Shown here one piece after another: positions 12,191 through 23,910 of a stretch of 64,000 bases of DNA. How positions within the stretch are numbered: position 1 is the stretch's first letter; each line of letters begins with the position of its first letter. The stretch comes from Reticulascus tulasneorum (Eukaryota; Ascomycota; Sordariomycetes; Glomerellales; Reticulascaceae), in NCBI GenBank assembly GCA_001557505.1, contig LSAX01000001.1, positions 1,798,001 to 1,862,000 on the forward strand, in the 5' to 3' direction. The position numbers and the translations under genes were made by a program. The notes below the pieces were generated by a model that was given only the letters and a program-made list of their open reading frames with translations, ran no database searches and was not told the origin of the DNA.

Positions 12191-12534
12191 AAATAAGTTG
12201 CGAACATAATTCATATCCCGGCGTGTTTGGTTTACGTCCCGTCAGATAAAAAAAACACCCCCCGTTGTATAATCTAGAACATCATGTTTGGCGCTCTGGG
12301 ACTGAAAGAAACAAGACGGAAGGGCCGTTTGGTTGGGTGATTCTAGTCATGATAGACAGCTTCTTGCAATAATTTAGTAATCTGACACCGTTACCGGTCT
12401 CGCGCATAACTTGAACCCATGCACAAGCTGCCGTGGTAGTTGTCACAGGCCTTCGGTTCCGCAAATTACTGGTGTGATATGCAAAAACTATACCCAAACT
12501 AGCCTATGCGTGGCTACCAGTTGATTCTTTACTC
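12191..12534. other. Convergent intergenic spacer
   Basis: 344 bp between two gene ends (the 9324 gene on + and RIB4 on -), presumably holding both 3' untranslated regions. It has an A-rich run at 12248-12256. Nothing else is evident. Confidence 0.6.
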
Positions 12535-13251
<717 letters not shown>

Positions 13252-13737
13252 AATTGCGTTGGCAGGTTATGAGATTCGCTCGCGTGATAATGGCAGGATG
13301 TTAGCAAGATCGACTTGGGTGTAAGAGCTGAGGGAGAAGAGGGGGGAGCTTTGAGGAGCTTCGGTGGCTGTTTGACGATCGTAAGCTGCTGCGGGGCATA
13401 GTGAAGTTGTGCCTGGAATGATCAGCTGTAAGTGGGGTGAATGGCGCAACGTCACTGGTTCCGTCACTGGTTCCAGGGTCCTAAGGCAACGGGGAGAACG
13501 ACCAGCAGAACACAGCTGCAAACAGCTGGTGATTCTAGAGGTCCTTGCTTCCTTCCCGACTTCCTCACTTACAAGCAACTTCTTCTTCTTCTTGACTTTC
13601 CAGATACAAGTTCCTCTCATCTCTCAACGTCGAGATCACATATCGTTTCTTTCAACTATTTCTTCCTTTTTCGATTGTTTAATAGCGTGTTGTGCACGGT
13701 GCTTTCATTCCGTCGGTGCTATCAGCCTCATTGCAAG
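13252..13737. promoter_or_regulatory. Divergent promoter region of RIB4 and the MutL homologue
   Basis: 486 bp between two divergent starts. It contains a tandem 12-bp duplication (13451-13474) and a pyrimidine-rich stretch with CTT repeats at about 13579-13600, typical of fungal leaders. An open frame reaching back to 13441 from the MutL ATG lacks family similarity and is not taken as coding. Confidence 0.55.
13451..13474. repeat. Tandem 12-bp duplication
   Basis: The 12-mer GTCACTGGTTCC is present twice head to tail in the RIB4/MutL promoter region. Seen directly; function unknown. Confidence 0.9.
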
Positions 13738-16542
13738 ATGTCAATATCCCAGCTGCCCGAGTCCACAGTACATCTCTTAGGTTCCAGTGTACTCATTGTA
13801 TCTCCATTATCTCTTGTTAAAGAGCTAGTCGACAATTCTATAGATGCAAATGCAACATCCATCGAAATTCTCATCTCGCCCAATACCACTGACAAGATCC
13901 AGGTTCGGGACAATGGCCATGGTATTGGCCCGAACGACTTTAACGCACTCGGGCGGCGAGCTTACACAAGTAAGTTGAAGAGCTTTGAAGAGCTGCATGT
14001 AAAATCGGGACGGACTCAAGGTTTCCGAGGTGAGGCACTGGCTAGTGCAAACTGCGTCTCCAAAGTAGCCATTACCACGAGAACGGATCGTGACGCGGTA
14101 GCCACGCTTCTTCATCTTAAGCAAGGTGGCGGAGTTGCTTCCCAGCAACCAACCTCTTCCCCAGTAGGAACCACAGTTGTGGTGACGGAACTTTTCGACA
14201 ATGTCCCTGTTCGGAAGCAATTGACCCAGAAGGAGAGACAGGGGTCACTTGTCAAGATCCGAGAGATGTTGCACGCATACGCAATGGCCCGTCCACAGAT
14301 CAAATTGTCCCTCAAGGCGGTAGGGAGTAATGCCTCATCTTGGTCGTATTCACCGCGGCATGCAGCGGATGTCAGGGAAGCTGTGTTACAAGTCTTCGGG
14401 ACCGACTTAGCGTCGCAGTGCATCTAGAAGACGCACTCTGGTCCGCCCCCAGGCTCGGAAACCCATATCGCAAACGACGGCTCAAGAAAAGAGACGGATC
14501 TTTTTATGCTCGGGGCAACACTTCCGAGACCTGATGCCGATTTGTCCAAGATTGCTGGAAAGGGCTACTTTATTTCCGTGGACTCTCGACCGGTGACAGC
14601 AGCCAAAGGGACTATGAAGAAGATCATTAGTATTTACAAGTCATATCTCAACAAATGCCTTGACTCAGCGAATCATCCGAGATCTCTTAAGCAGCCGTTT
14701 CTTCAGCTGAACATTCAGTGCATTCCCGGAAGCTACGACCCGAATATCACACCAGCAAAAGATGAGATCCTCTTTGGCAACGAGCAGAAGCTCTTGGACG
14801 TATTCGAGAGCTTGTGCACCGAAGTATACGAGTACTGTCAAGACGAGGATGTCGTGGATCACAACGGCTGCCAGATCTTAGTGATTAACAGCCAGGATGA
14901 ATCGGAGCCACCTGGTTTCTCGACTGCGGAGCACAAAGTGATGGCTAATTTATTGACTGGCAACTCTCGTGATGAGTCTCAACACCTTCCATCACATTCA
15001 GGCCCCAAAGGCTTGTCTTTTGAGGATGAATATGATATTGATGGCTTCTTTGCAGAAGAGATAGTGCCTCACTTACCCGAGAGTCTGGAGCCTGGCAACC
15101 AGAAACAGAATAGAGCTCCTCTTGCTGTCTTTAAACTGTCGAGTCTTCGAACTACCTGGAAAGTAGATATGGCAAGAACACGTTCCAACAGCAGCAACAC
15201 AGGGAAAATTCCGTTTGAATTGACTCTTGAACCGGATGAGACGGGAGATTTTCTATCAGCTCAGGCCGAAAAGGTTCAAAAAGAGCTTGCCAACCCGTGG
15301 ACAATTGCCAAAATGAATTCTGGTGCCAAACGTAAGAACCTTCGTTCCGAAGCAGCTTTACAGAGCCAGCCCATGACAGAGGAGGAAGATATTTCACATC
15401 TGGATCTCATCACACCTCGACCGACTTTTACAGTCGAAGAGGCCCTGTCTGGTGGCTATGGTGCAGATCTGACGGTTGTTTCCGAGGGAGAGGATTTTGA
15501 TACTCCCATAGCACGACATCCTGCCCTTCCACGCGGTGACCTTGACGTACCCAGGTTACGTCGAGGACTAAGTGTTGCGACTGAAGCACAATCATGGCCA
15601 ATCTCTCCGACAGGAGGTCAGGATGGATATCCTGTAGCCAGTACAATATCACAATCCATCGACCACGCTGTTGCCCAGTTGCTACCTCGACGAACAGCAG
15701 CAATTCATCATGGCAATGCACTGCAAACCCCTCCGCAATCGTCCGGCCATAAGTCGCGAGCCAAGGTCTCAGCAAGCAGGTCAAATATGGTATCCAGGCA
15801 CGCCATATCAGATGGCGAACGGCAACAGCACCATAGTCAGCTATTGCCGTTAACACAAGTCAACTCGAATAGCACAAGACAAACCCGGATCTGTTTCGAA
15901 GGCGGAAAAGAGCCAGGACAGACACGGAGAAGGATGGCATTGGATGATACGATCGATCCCAGCCAGGGGGTGTCAAGCAGCCTTGAGCTCATGGAAGCCT
16001 TCGAAGCGGCGGCAGAGCATCGTAGACATGCAATGGCAGCTCCCCAGCGAGCTCGCCGACGCAGTACCAAGGATTCGGTGCCACAGTGTGATATTGAACG
16101 CCAGAAAACTACAAACCACGACCCAGCTAGCATCAAAGAGGGAGAAACCCCATTCTCGGTTGGTGACCCTCGACGACATCTCATCCAAAGGCAGAGGTCA
16201 AGGGCGAGAGATGGATCTCAAAATAAAATACGGAAGCGGCTTAAGTCAGACAGGTTACCTTTGGAGATGCTCACAGAGTCCGCGAACAATGGCCGTTATT
16301 TTCAGACCTTGGATGTCGACTATGAGGACTTGTGGCATCAAGTTGTGATTCTGAAGTATTGTGACGTCTATGTCATGAATGGAGTACCCGAGTCGGCTTT
16401 CCCCATGGAAGTATCTGATATAGCTCCCGTTGAGCAGAGGTGCCGCCAGGTCGTGGCAGCTTGGGCAAATTCGAAGCTTGGAAGGGAGTACAACTTGGAG
16501 ATTGATCTTTGCACCTTGATTAAGGGGAAAGGTAGGGGGTGA
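13738..16542 (+). CDS. MutL homologue (MLH2/PMS1-like mismatch repair protein) with one in-frame TAG
   Basis: Single long frame of 935 codons including the terminal stop, broken only by TAG at 14425-14427 (codon 230). Before the TAG lie the MutL ATPase motifs: ELVDNSIDA (motif I), VRDNGHGI (motif II), GFRGEAL (motif III) and GTTVVV..LFDNVPVR (motif IV). After it the frame continues with KGYFISVDSRPV, which carries the ATP-contacting lysine loop of the transducer domain, then a long linker and a short C-terminus. The C-terminus lacks the DQHAxxE..E endonuclease motif, as in yeast Mlh2 and human PMS1, non-catalytic partners of MLH1. The full length of 934 residues is close to human PMS1. The start at 13738 matches the family N-terminus. 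No 45-70 nt intron can remove the TAG without deleting conserved residues. The gene is therefore a null allele, a sequence error, or a message recoded by editing; see findings. Confidence 0.85.
14417..14437 (+). other. Stem-loop presenting the premature UAG in its loop
   Basis: AGTGC (14417-14421) pairs perfectly with GCACT (14433-14437). The 11-nt loop ATCTAGAAGAC contains the TAG of codon 230, with T before and G after the central A at 14426. After a C-C mismatch, further G-T and C-G pairs are possible outside the stem. Editing sites in Sordariomycete mRNAs are known to favour UAG in hairpin loops. The hairpin is seen; its function is inferred. Confidence 0.5.
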
Positions 16543-19500
16543 CAATGGAGAAGCATCCAGGGATATTTGTTCGAGTCGAACTCGCATACGATGGGATATA
16601 AGCATGAAAGGAGACATCTTTGATGTTGTACAATGGCGCTTGATCTCCTTGCTTGCTTCGTAACCACAAGGGTTATATCTCTGCCAGCCCTAACGGCAAT
16701 ATCTAGCTCTCTCGGATAGATGGCCATACATAGCTTGCAGAAGAAACAATATATCGCTGTTCCATGTTTAAAGGATGGACAACAAACGGCACTTGTAACT
16801 TGTTGATAGGAATCACGCTTCAAATCATAGCAACAAGCAAGGAACCATTCACCCTAGTCAATTGTATCAGGAAGCTCGGGTGTTGTTGATGTGATGATTG
16901 CCATGATGGCTATGTCATGGTGTTACATCAACGCGACAGTAAATAAGTCATGATGTCGGTCGTCCCAAGAATTACCATGGAAGCTTTGCCGTTTACGGCA
17001 TGGAGAATGGAGCAACAACAATGCATCATGATCTACGTGGTACGAGGTGCGGGATCGTATTCCATGTGGATGATCGGCACGAGTTTTCAGTGTTTCAAAG
17101 AGGCGCTGTGGCTGCGTTCGCCCTATTTGGATCTGTCAATTCGGCGGGAAAGCGGCCATTGGCTCAAAATGACGACTTAGATTCCATCTGGCCCAAAGGA
17201 CACACAATCAAACGAACACGTCTATGTGCTGGGCGTGTTTCTTGTGGCGATCTAAGGGTCTGTTCGAGAAGTGTGATGCGCACCAAGAAGCATGTCTGGT
17301 GTCGAAAGCTTAAGGGGGAATAGGCTTCGGCAGTAGAACGTCTTGGTGGCTTGAAGATGCGGCACCTGGGGGAAATGCAAGGGAGACGCCATAGGCCACC
17401 CCAGACGACGCCACATCGACCATGATGGGCTGCATTCTCGAGCTGAGGAGCAGAGGAGGAGCGAAGAGGGGAGTGGTTGGTTGCTCGGAAAGTTTCCGAA
17501 AATAGCTCTCCGACCCAAAAAACTAGCGAGCATCCTCGGGTGGACACTGGACTGGACGGACGAGTGTGTGCTGCATTGCAGAACAATAATGTTCGTATCG
17601 AGAGATCCTTTCGCGCCCCCCAGCCAGTGGAGGCATTTGGATGGTAGTATGCTGCTACTGCTGCCGTGTCCTACCACATACGAGTTGCATGGACCAAAAG
17701 CTGGGATGACCGCGCAACTCTGTCCATTGCTGCTCGGGTGGGCACCAGACTAATAGCGATTGCTAGTTAGATACCTAATCCGTCGAGGTATAAGCCAGAT
17801 TATCATACTGCGTAAGCAGGTCAAGTGTGGGAGGACAGAACAGAGCACCAACGACGTACTGTATCGTGTATGTACGTACCACACAGCTAATACACCACCC
17901 CGCCGCAGCAATCCAGGGAGATGTACGTACGGATACATATTGTAGATGGATGGGGAGAAAGAGTTGTGATGAGCTAAGGCAGTGTGCCACATCCAAAATG
18001 TGCCTGGCAAAACTTGCCATTGGTTGCAATATACAGGTCTCCCCCCAAAGGTTCTGCGGGGGTTGAAAGGTAATAAAACGGAGAAGTCCATAATTCAAGC
18101 GATATAGCCTCGTCGACCTTGATTTTGCACCTGTCGACGTTGTCAGAGCTCCAGGCATCCAAGAAAAACCCCATGATCGTATGGCGGTTCCCCCTTGCAC
18201 GAAACGGTAAGAGGGCCCATTTTGGCATATCAAGATTTATTTTCTTTGTTTCCTGACCCAGATACGCCGCCTGCCTCTGCTTCTCCTCCCAACCTCGTCG
18301 ATGTCGTGCCGGTGCTGTGCCTTTCTTGACTTGGGTCTGTAGTACAGATGAAATATAATAGTCATGCTGGGACATGTTGGTATTACCGAACATACACCGT
18401 CTAAGCGAACCAAACGTATCTACGTTGCCTTTGAGCAATCTGTATAGTACATCTGTACGTAGTACCTTATGGAGGAGGGAGGTTGGTATGAATGGCACCT
18501 TGGCCGCAACGGCTCGTTTGCCTCTGCAGGTCATTTTCCTCCCCCGCTCGCGCGGTACCGAAATCTCCATCTACCTTTACGGATGGAATGGATCGCCCTC
18601 TCTAACTTAATTGTGCTGTCCCAAGTCTTCGTTTCCGTCTCCTCCATCTCGTCGTTTCTCCTCCTTTTCCCCATAATTAATAAAGATGCGGAGTTAGCCT
18701 CCCATTGTCTCTCCCATCTCACACATTTTTTGAGACAGAAGAGGGTCGTGATGCTTGGAAACAAGTGATTGCACTGATTGTCTTGTCCGATGTCCGTTTC
18801 CATCTTGTAGTACTAAATTAGCTGGTCTTCCCCCCCCCGTTTCTTCCCGGCGAAGCACTGAATTTGAATTGAATTGAACTGAACTGAACTGAACTGAACT
18901 GAACTGAATCGAATTTCGAAGGGGCATGGGCCTTTTTTTCGCCCAATCCGCCAGCCGCACGTCATAACCACCACCATTTCCTCGGTTTCAGGCCAGGCGC
19001 TAGGCATAGCACAGCCCTCTAAGCCAATTCCGCTCCAGCGCCTCACTGCAACTTTTATCGTACCGAATTCCTAGCGGCCTGCGTGTGCACCAGTCGCAGG
19101 TCGTAGTAAGCAAGGGTCCTAGATAGGCCTAAGGAGATATACGTAGTCCCAGGTAAGGTACAGGGGGGACACTGAACGACCGACCAGCCAGCGACGCCGG
19201 GGGGGAGCAAGCCACCATCCATCCTTCACTTATTAACCAAAACCGGACTCTCTCCTCACCCAAAAACCCGTGGTCACCAACCGGCAAGCACAGACTAAAA
19301 AAGAACTGCTCGATCCAGTCAGACGGTCACTTTCGTCTGTCTGTCAGTCAGTCATCCCACGACGACAATATTGATCGACGCAAGCACGCGGCCTGAACTG
19401 GGACTTTGTGTGAACAAGATGCGGAGATTCTAGGCCGCCAATCTGCTGTTGTTAACTCGCTTCCTCCGCATCCGTCGAGTCGTCTTCGAACGGACTGTTC

Positions 19501-19699
19501 GAATATGCGAACACCTGCATCTGCCATCCCAATCCCGCCCGACGTCGAGAGTGTCTCCAGACATGCAGCGTTCAGTCATTATCGCCATGCGAAATCTGAT
19601 TCTCCGCCACCATTGCTTGCCATGACGTCCTCTCATCCCCCGTGGTCGGGTCCCATCACCCGCTTGCCCCGAGAAGCGCGACATAGAAACTTGGATAAA
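16543..19699. other. 3.2 kb gap without recognisable genes
   Basis: No conserved coding frame was found on either strand. The longest open frame (minus, 17974-18570, 198 codons) has no family features and no splice partners. The right part, from about 19200, probably contains the promoter and leader of the TRP-like gene. A pentanucleotide repeat lies at 18866-18915. Confidence 0.55.
18866..18915. repeat. Pentanucleotide tandem repeat GAAYY, 10 units
   Basis: Ten consecutive 5-bp units: GAATT twice, GAACT six times, GAATC, GAATT. It lies about 0.8 kb upstream of the TRP-like gene. The perfect core of six GAACT units is 18876-18905. Seen directly. Confidence 0.95.
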
Positions 19700-22600
19700 A
19701 TGCACGAACATGGCCGCGGTCCGAGATTGCTGCAAGCAACGACGCCTTCGACCTTTCTCGTTTTGATGGCACTGCTACTTACCTGCTTCTTTGCCCAGAC
19801 CGCATCTGCCGTCCAGATTCCTTTCGAGAATTGTCTCCCCGACTCCTACAGGCTCGATTCCGGCAGGCTCAAGGATAAGCCGACTCCGCTGCAGTGGCAG
19901 CCTCTTTACGTCGATGCCGTCTTCGATACGGAGAACCCGAGCCATAACCTCCAGGTCATCGTCTGGGGAAACGTCACGGGCTCTTATTCCACTGATCCGC
20001 TGCCGCCTGCGAACAGCTCGCACTGGGATAATGACGACGAACCGGCCGGCAAGATCATTCGAGAGCCCGAATCTGGGCCAGACTCCAAGGCAACAACACT
20101 CAAGAGCAAGATAAACGTCCTCACATACGAGCCGTGGAACGAGCGCTCCGACTTTTGCGCAGATAGCCTTGTCAACGGCAGCTGTCCTCTCTCCCCCATC
20201 TTCAATACCACCCAATTGTAAGATACTTGCAGACAACCCAAACATGTTGCTTACCAGGCTGACAAATTCTCTAGGATGATACCGGGCGATCTACCATCTC
20301 TGCCGTCGGTCAACATGAGCAACGACTTCTTTGCTTCATACTCCTTCGCATCCTTCTCCGCCACCTTTCTCATAATCTATGGTGACTCTCGAATGACCGA
20401 TATTGGATGCGTTTCTGCCACCATCACTCCGGACCTTGGCGAATTGGCATGGCTGCTGCGCTATCTTCCCCTCGTTGTCCTTATTTTCGTCGGTTTTGCG
20501 ACCACCTTCGCCGGCATATTCAGTCCGTGGGGGACAACCGATGTCTTTCACTGGACATCCAACTATGGACGCGATGCCGACCTGCTACGACTAGTGACAC
20601 CTGGCTTTGGTGATTGTCTACAGTACATCCAGTTCGTAGCCCTGAGCAGCGCCTTGACGTTGAACTATCCAGGATTCTATCAGCCAATTGCTAGCCAAGT
20701 CGGCTGGACGGCCTTGATGTTTAACGAGAGTTTTGTTAGCAAGTCTCCACCGTACCCGAGCATTCAAGATGGCATATACGTCACCGAAGGGCCGTATGGG
20801 CTTCAACGATATGCGCAACTTATCGGCATGGCCGATGTGGAGGATATTTGGGCCGGTATGATGGTTTGGCTCCTCGTCATCATTGCGGCCGTTTTTGTTC
20901 TTATCCAGATCGGCTTTTTCTTCCGCTGGATCTACCGGTTCATTAGCAAGACCACCGAAGAAGATCTGCGAGCCAAGAACATCCCGTTTGCCGTCGGAAA
21001 CGTTGTTCGAATCGTTTTCAATTACTTTTTGCTGCCAATTGTCGCACTGTCGACGTTTCAACTTGTCGTCGCCTCCGAGTCGGCTGATTTTGCAGTGGCA
21101 TTGGCCGTCATCACACTGGTCATACTCATTGGCTTCGCCGGGTGGCTTCTTTATCTGATCGTAACGACAAGGCCGAGAGCAGTATTGTTTGACGACTTGC
21201 CCACCGTGCTTCTCTACGGCCCATTATACAACACTTATTCGGATGAAGCCGCGGCATTCGCTTTGATTCCAGTACTGCTGACTATCATCCGAGGCATCGC
21301 CATTGGTGCAGTCCAGCCATTTGGAATTGCGCAGTTGGTCCTGCTTGCGATCTGTGAGGTTATCCAAATACTCACACTCCATGCCTTCCGGCCGTTCCAT
21401 TCTCCAACGTCTATGAACGCCTATCACACGTTGTTTTCGGCCCTCCGATTTGCCACTACAATGCTGATGATGGCTTTCGTGCCACAAATGGGGGTCACGG
21501 AAGGGCCTAAGGGGTGGATTGGTTACACCATCTTGCTTATTCATGCCGTCGTGCTTGTCCTAGGATTCTTCCTCAACGCCTTGCAGACAATTGTTGAAGT
21601 GGCAGCACGATTATTGGGTGCAGGTGGCGACGATACTCGTGGCCTTACCAGGGGTGGTTTGTCCAAGATATTCGGCATGCGCCAGCTACAGCGGCGCATG
21701 TCCAGGCGTGAGAATGGCCCGTCGAGACAGAGCCATCTATCCAGTACGGCGATGCTGCACACTGATGAGACGTCGAAATCTGGCTATTCTATGCCAGGTG
21801 GGCGGGTTCGGAGCGAGTCTGCCGGGAGCGGCTTTCTTCTCAGCAACAGGCAGAGAAATTCTTCTGCCCTCGACAGTATCGATGCCTACTCCGCTCCAGC
21901 ACGTAATTTTGATAGCGGAGCGAGTTCTTTCACTCCTACGACGCCAGGTGAAGCTAGCACGTTCTCGTTTCTGCCTTCACCCGGCACTGCAACCCGACCG
22001 CAAGCAGCAGTGACAATTGAATCTGCAGATCCCTACTATCGTCCTCCCCGCCGGCGACAGGATACGTTGACGGGCTCTGTTACGTCTGACAAGCAGCGAG
22101 GATCGATAACGGACTCCAGACGGTACAGTCAGACGGGCGCACAGCTAGGAGAGCCTGTTGACTTAGAAAGTCAATTGGACAAGGATATCGCTCCTGCTCC
22201 CCAGCCGTATTCAGCTATCAGTTTGACACCAAGAGCGGACTACTCAACCCGAGAAGTCGACTTTTATTATGGGGTCCGAGGCCCTGCTTTGAACTCAGAC
22301 GGTCCTGGACGGAAGCTAGGCACTGGACCTGCAGACCCGACAGGTCCGATGGCATCCGCGGCTGGCTGGATAAGGACTATGCTCGGCGGAAAAAGTAAAG
22401 AAAAGGGAAAAGGCTTCGAGGTAGTCCGAAGCGCTAGAATGCCACCGGCCATGCGAGCAAGAGGAGGGGAGTTCGGGGATGAAACACCACCGGAAGGTAT
22501 CCCAGTCGCTATGGGTGTTCTGAGGAACGGGCCGATTGAGTCGGACGACGATGAGCCAAAGAGCAAGAAAATCGCCCGACCAGCGCAAGCGGAGTTGTTG

Positions 22601-23218
22601 GATGAGCAGGGAGACCCCCAAGACTCGGAATCAGATGATGTCGACACGACAAGGATATCCGACGTGCCTCCGATGCTTCCTGCATTCGAACGAGGCGACA
22701 GCTTCAAACTGCCGAGTCGGGTTCCTTCAAAGGCCAGTCGGCACCAAACGCAGGCAAAGTCACTCGTACCTGAGTTTGAAGTGCCTACTATTCCAAGGAA
22801 GAGCTCAAGGCGACATTCCGGTGCGGGTCTCGGCCACTCTCCGACACCGTCATTCAATCTGATACCGCCCACTTCGCCTCCTAGGGCTCAGCAAGCTGCA
22901 TATAATGGACCAGCATCGCAGCAAGCAAGCTTTGCCACTTCTTCGAGCTCAAATCGCCTCCCATTTGAGCGGTCAAATTCGCAAAAACGGCTGTCATCAA
23001 CATCATCAATAGATGTCACGGATGACTTCAGCCAAGCCGATATCCACCTCCCAGCAAGCAACGAACGGCCGACAAGCTACGGGTTTGTACCTCAGCACAG
23101 CATCAGCCGGGTCGATCCAGATCGACACCGGCAAGTAAATTTCCTCGGTTCTGCGGCTGAGCTTGTCGATGAGAGGGGAACATCGAGTAGGAGCTCTGCC
23201 GAAGACAGGCAGTACTGA
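19700..23218 (+). CDS. TRP-like/ML-domain membrane protein (FLC/Pkd2/spray family)
   Basis: Exons 19700-20217 and 20275-23218, joined by a 57-nt intron, give 1153 residues. A signal peptide is visible (hydrophobic TFLVLMALLLTCFFAQTASA, cleavage likely before VQIPFENC). A lumenal or extracellular ML-like domain follows, with N-glycosylation sites (NVTG, NSS, NGS, NTT). Then come many hydrophobic segments between about residues 235 and 615, typical of the fungal TRP-like family (yeast Flc1-3, fission yeast Pkd2, Neurospora spray), linked to Ca2+ homeostasis and cell-wall integrity. The last 540 residues are a Ser/Pro-rich, probably cytosolic disordered tail. Start choice: in-frame ATGs exist at 19505, 19622 and 19700; 19700 puts the hydrophobic core about 17 residues from the N-terminus, which suits a signal peptide. 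The precise substrate or ion is unknown. Confidence 0.88.
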
Positions 23219-23910
23219 AGGACTGTCTAGCTCTAGTTACGAGCGGTTTTGATACTTGAATTAGCAGGAGGCTATATAACTACAACTGTACACAGCACAT
23301 AGAACCAACGAAGGCAGATATTAGGAATAACAGCCCTGGGTTGGCAGGACGGGTTTGGGATTGGAGTTCGGGTTATTGACTGGTGCCACGCATTTATAAT
23401 GGCGCTTACCAGCGACGGCGTATCAAAATACTGGATTGTTAGGCTGGTATATGATGGACGGGCTAGTTTGGGATGTTGCGATTTCTGCCTATCCAACTCG
23501 CTACGAGACAATAATGCTGTCTAGAAGGCGTTTTAGTCGGACATAGGTATTCACGACAGGCCAGTGCTCGGGAGAATAGAGGAAACAATCAACAGTATAA
23601 TGACATGAATCTTTAACAAGAAGCTTGGTAATTACCAAATGCTTGAATGGAAGTTGAATGTCAAAGCCATAAATCATGGTACTAGTCATTTCAACACATA
23701 AGTAACGAAGTCAGCGAGGAGCATGATGCCTTTTCCCCCACCAAGAATCCTTATCGTCTCCGTATCGATAAGGCTGCGATAAGAATTTTTCGCAAAGAAA
23801 CTCGAGCCTGCACAGAAACCAGATTCAACCTGGCCATAAGATTCCCCTCATTGCTGATTTCGCGAGAGACACGAGTTTCTCTGGTAGCCCTTGGGTTAGA
23901 CTTCTTCAAC
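23219..23910. other. Intergenic spacer before the ACL4-like gene
   Basis: 692 bp, AT-richer than the flanking genes. It presumably holds the 3' end of the TRP-like transcript and the promoter of the next gene. No conserved frame or repeat is visible. Confidence 0.5.

Noticed and set aside
13441..13737. N-terminal extension of the MutL frame
   Set aside because: Open but not family-like; the conserved MutL N-terminus begins at the ATG at 13738.
14390..14460. An intron that would remove the TAG in the MutL gene
   Set aside because: Candidate GT..AG pairs are 35-36 nt or shorter, break the frame or delete conserved VFGTDLASQC residues.
17974..18570. 198-codon open frame, minus strand
   Set aside because: No family motif, mixed composition, no splice partners, and other overlapping frames of similar size; likely chance.
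22267..22872. 201-codon open frame on minus opposite the TRP-like gene tail
   Set aside because: Antisense shadow of a Ser/Pro-rich coding region.
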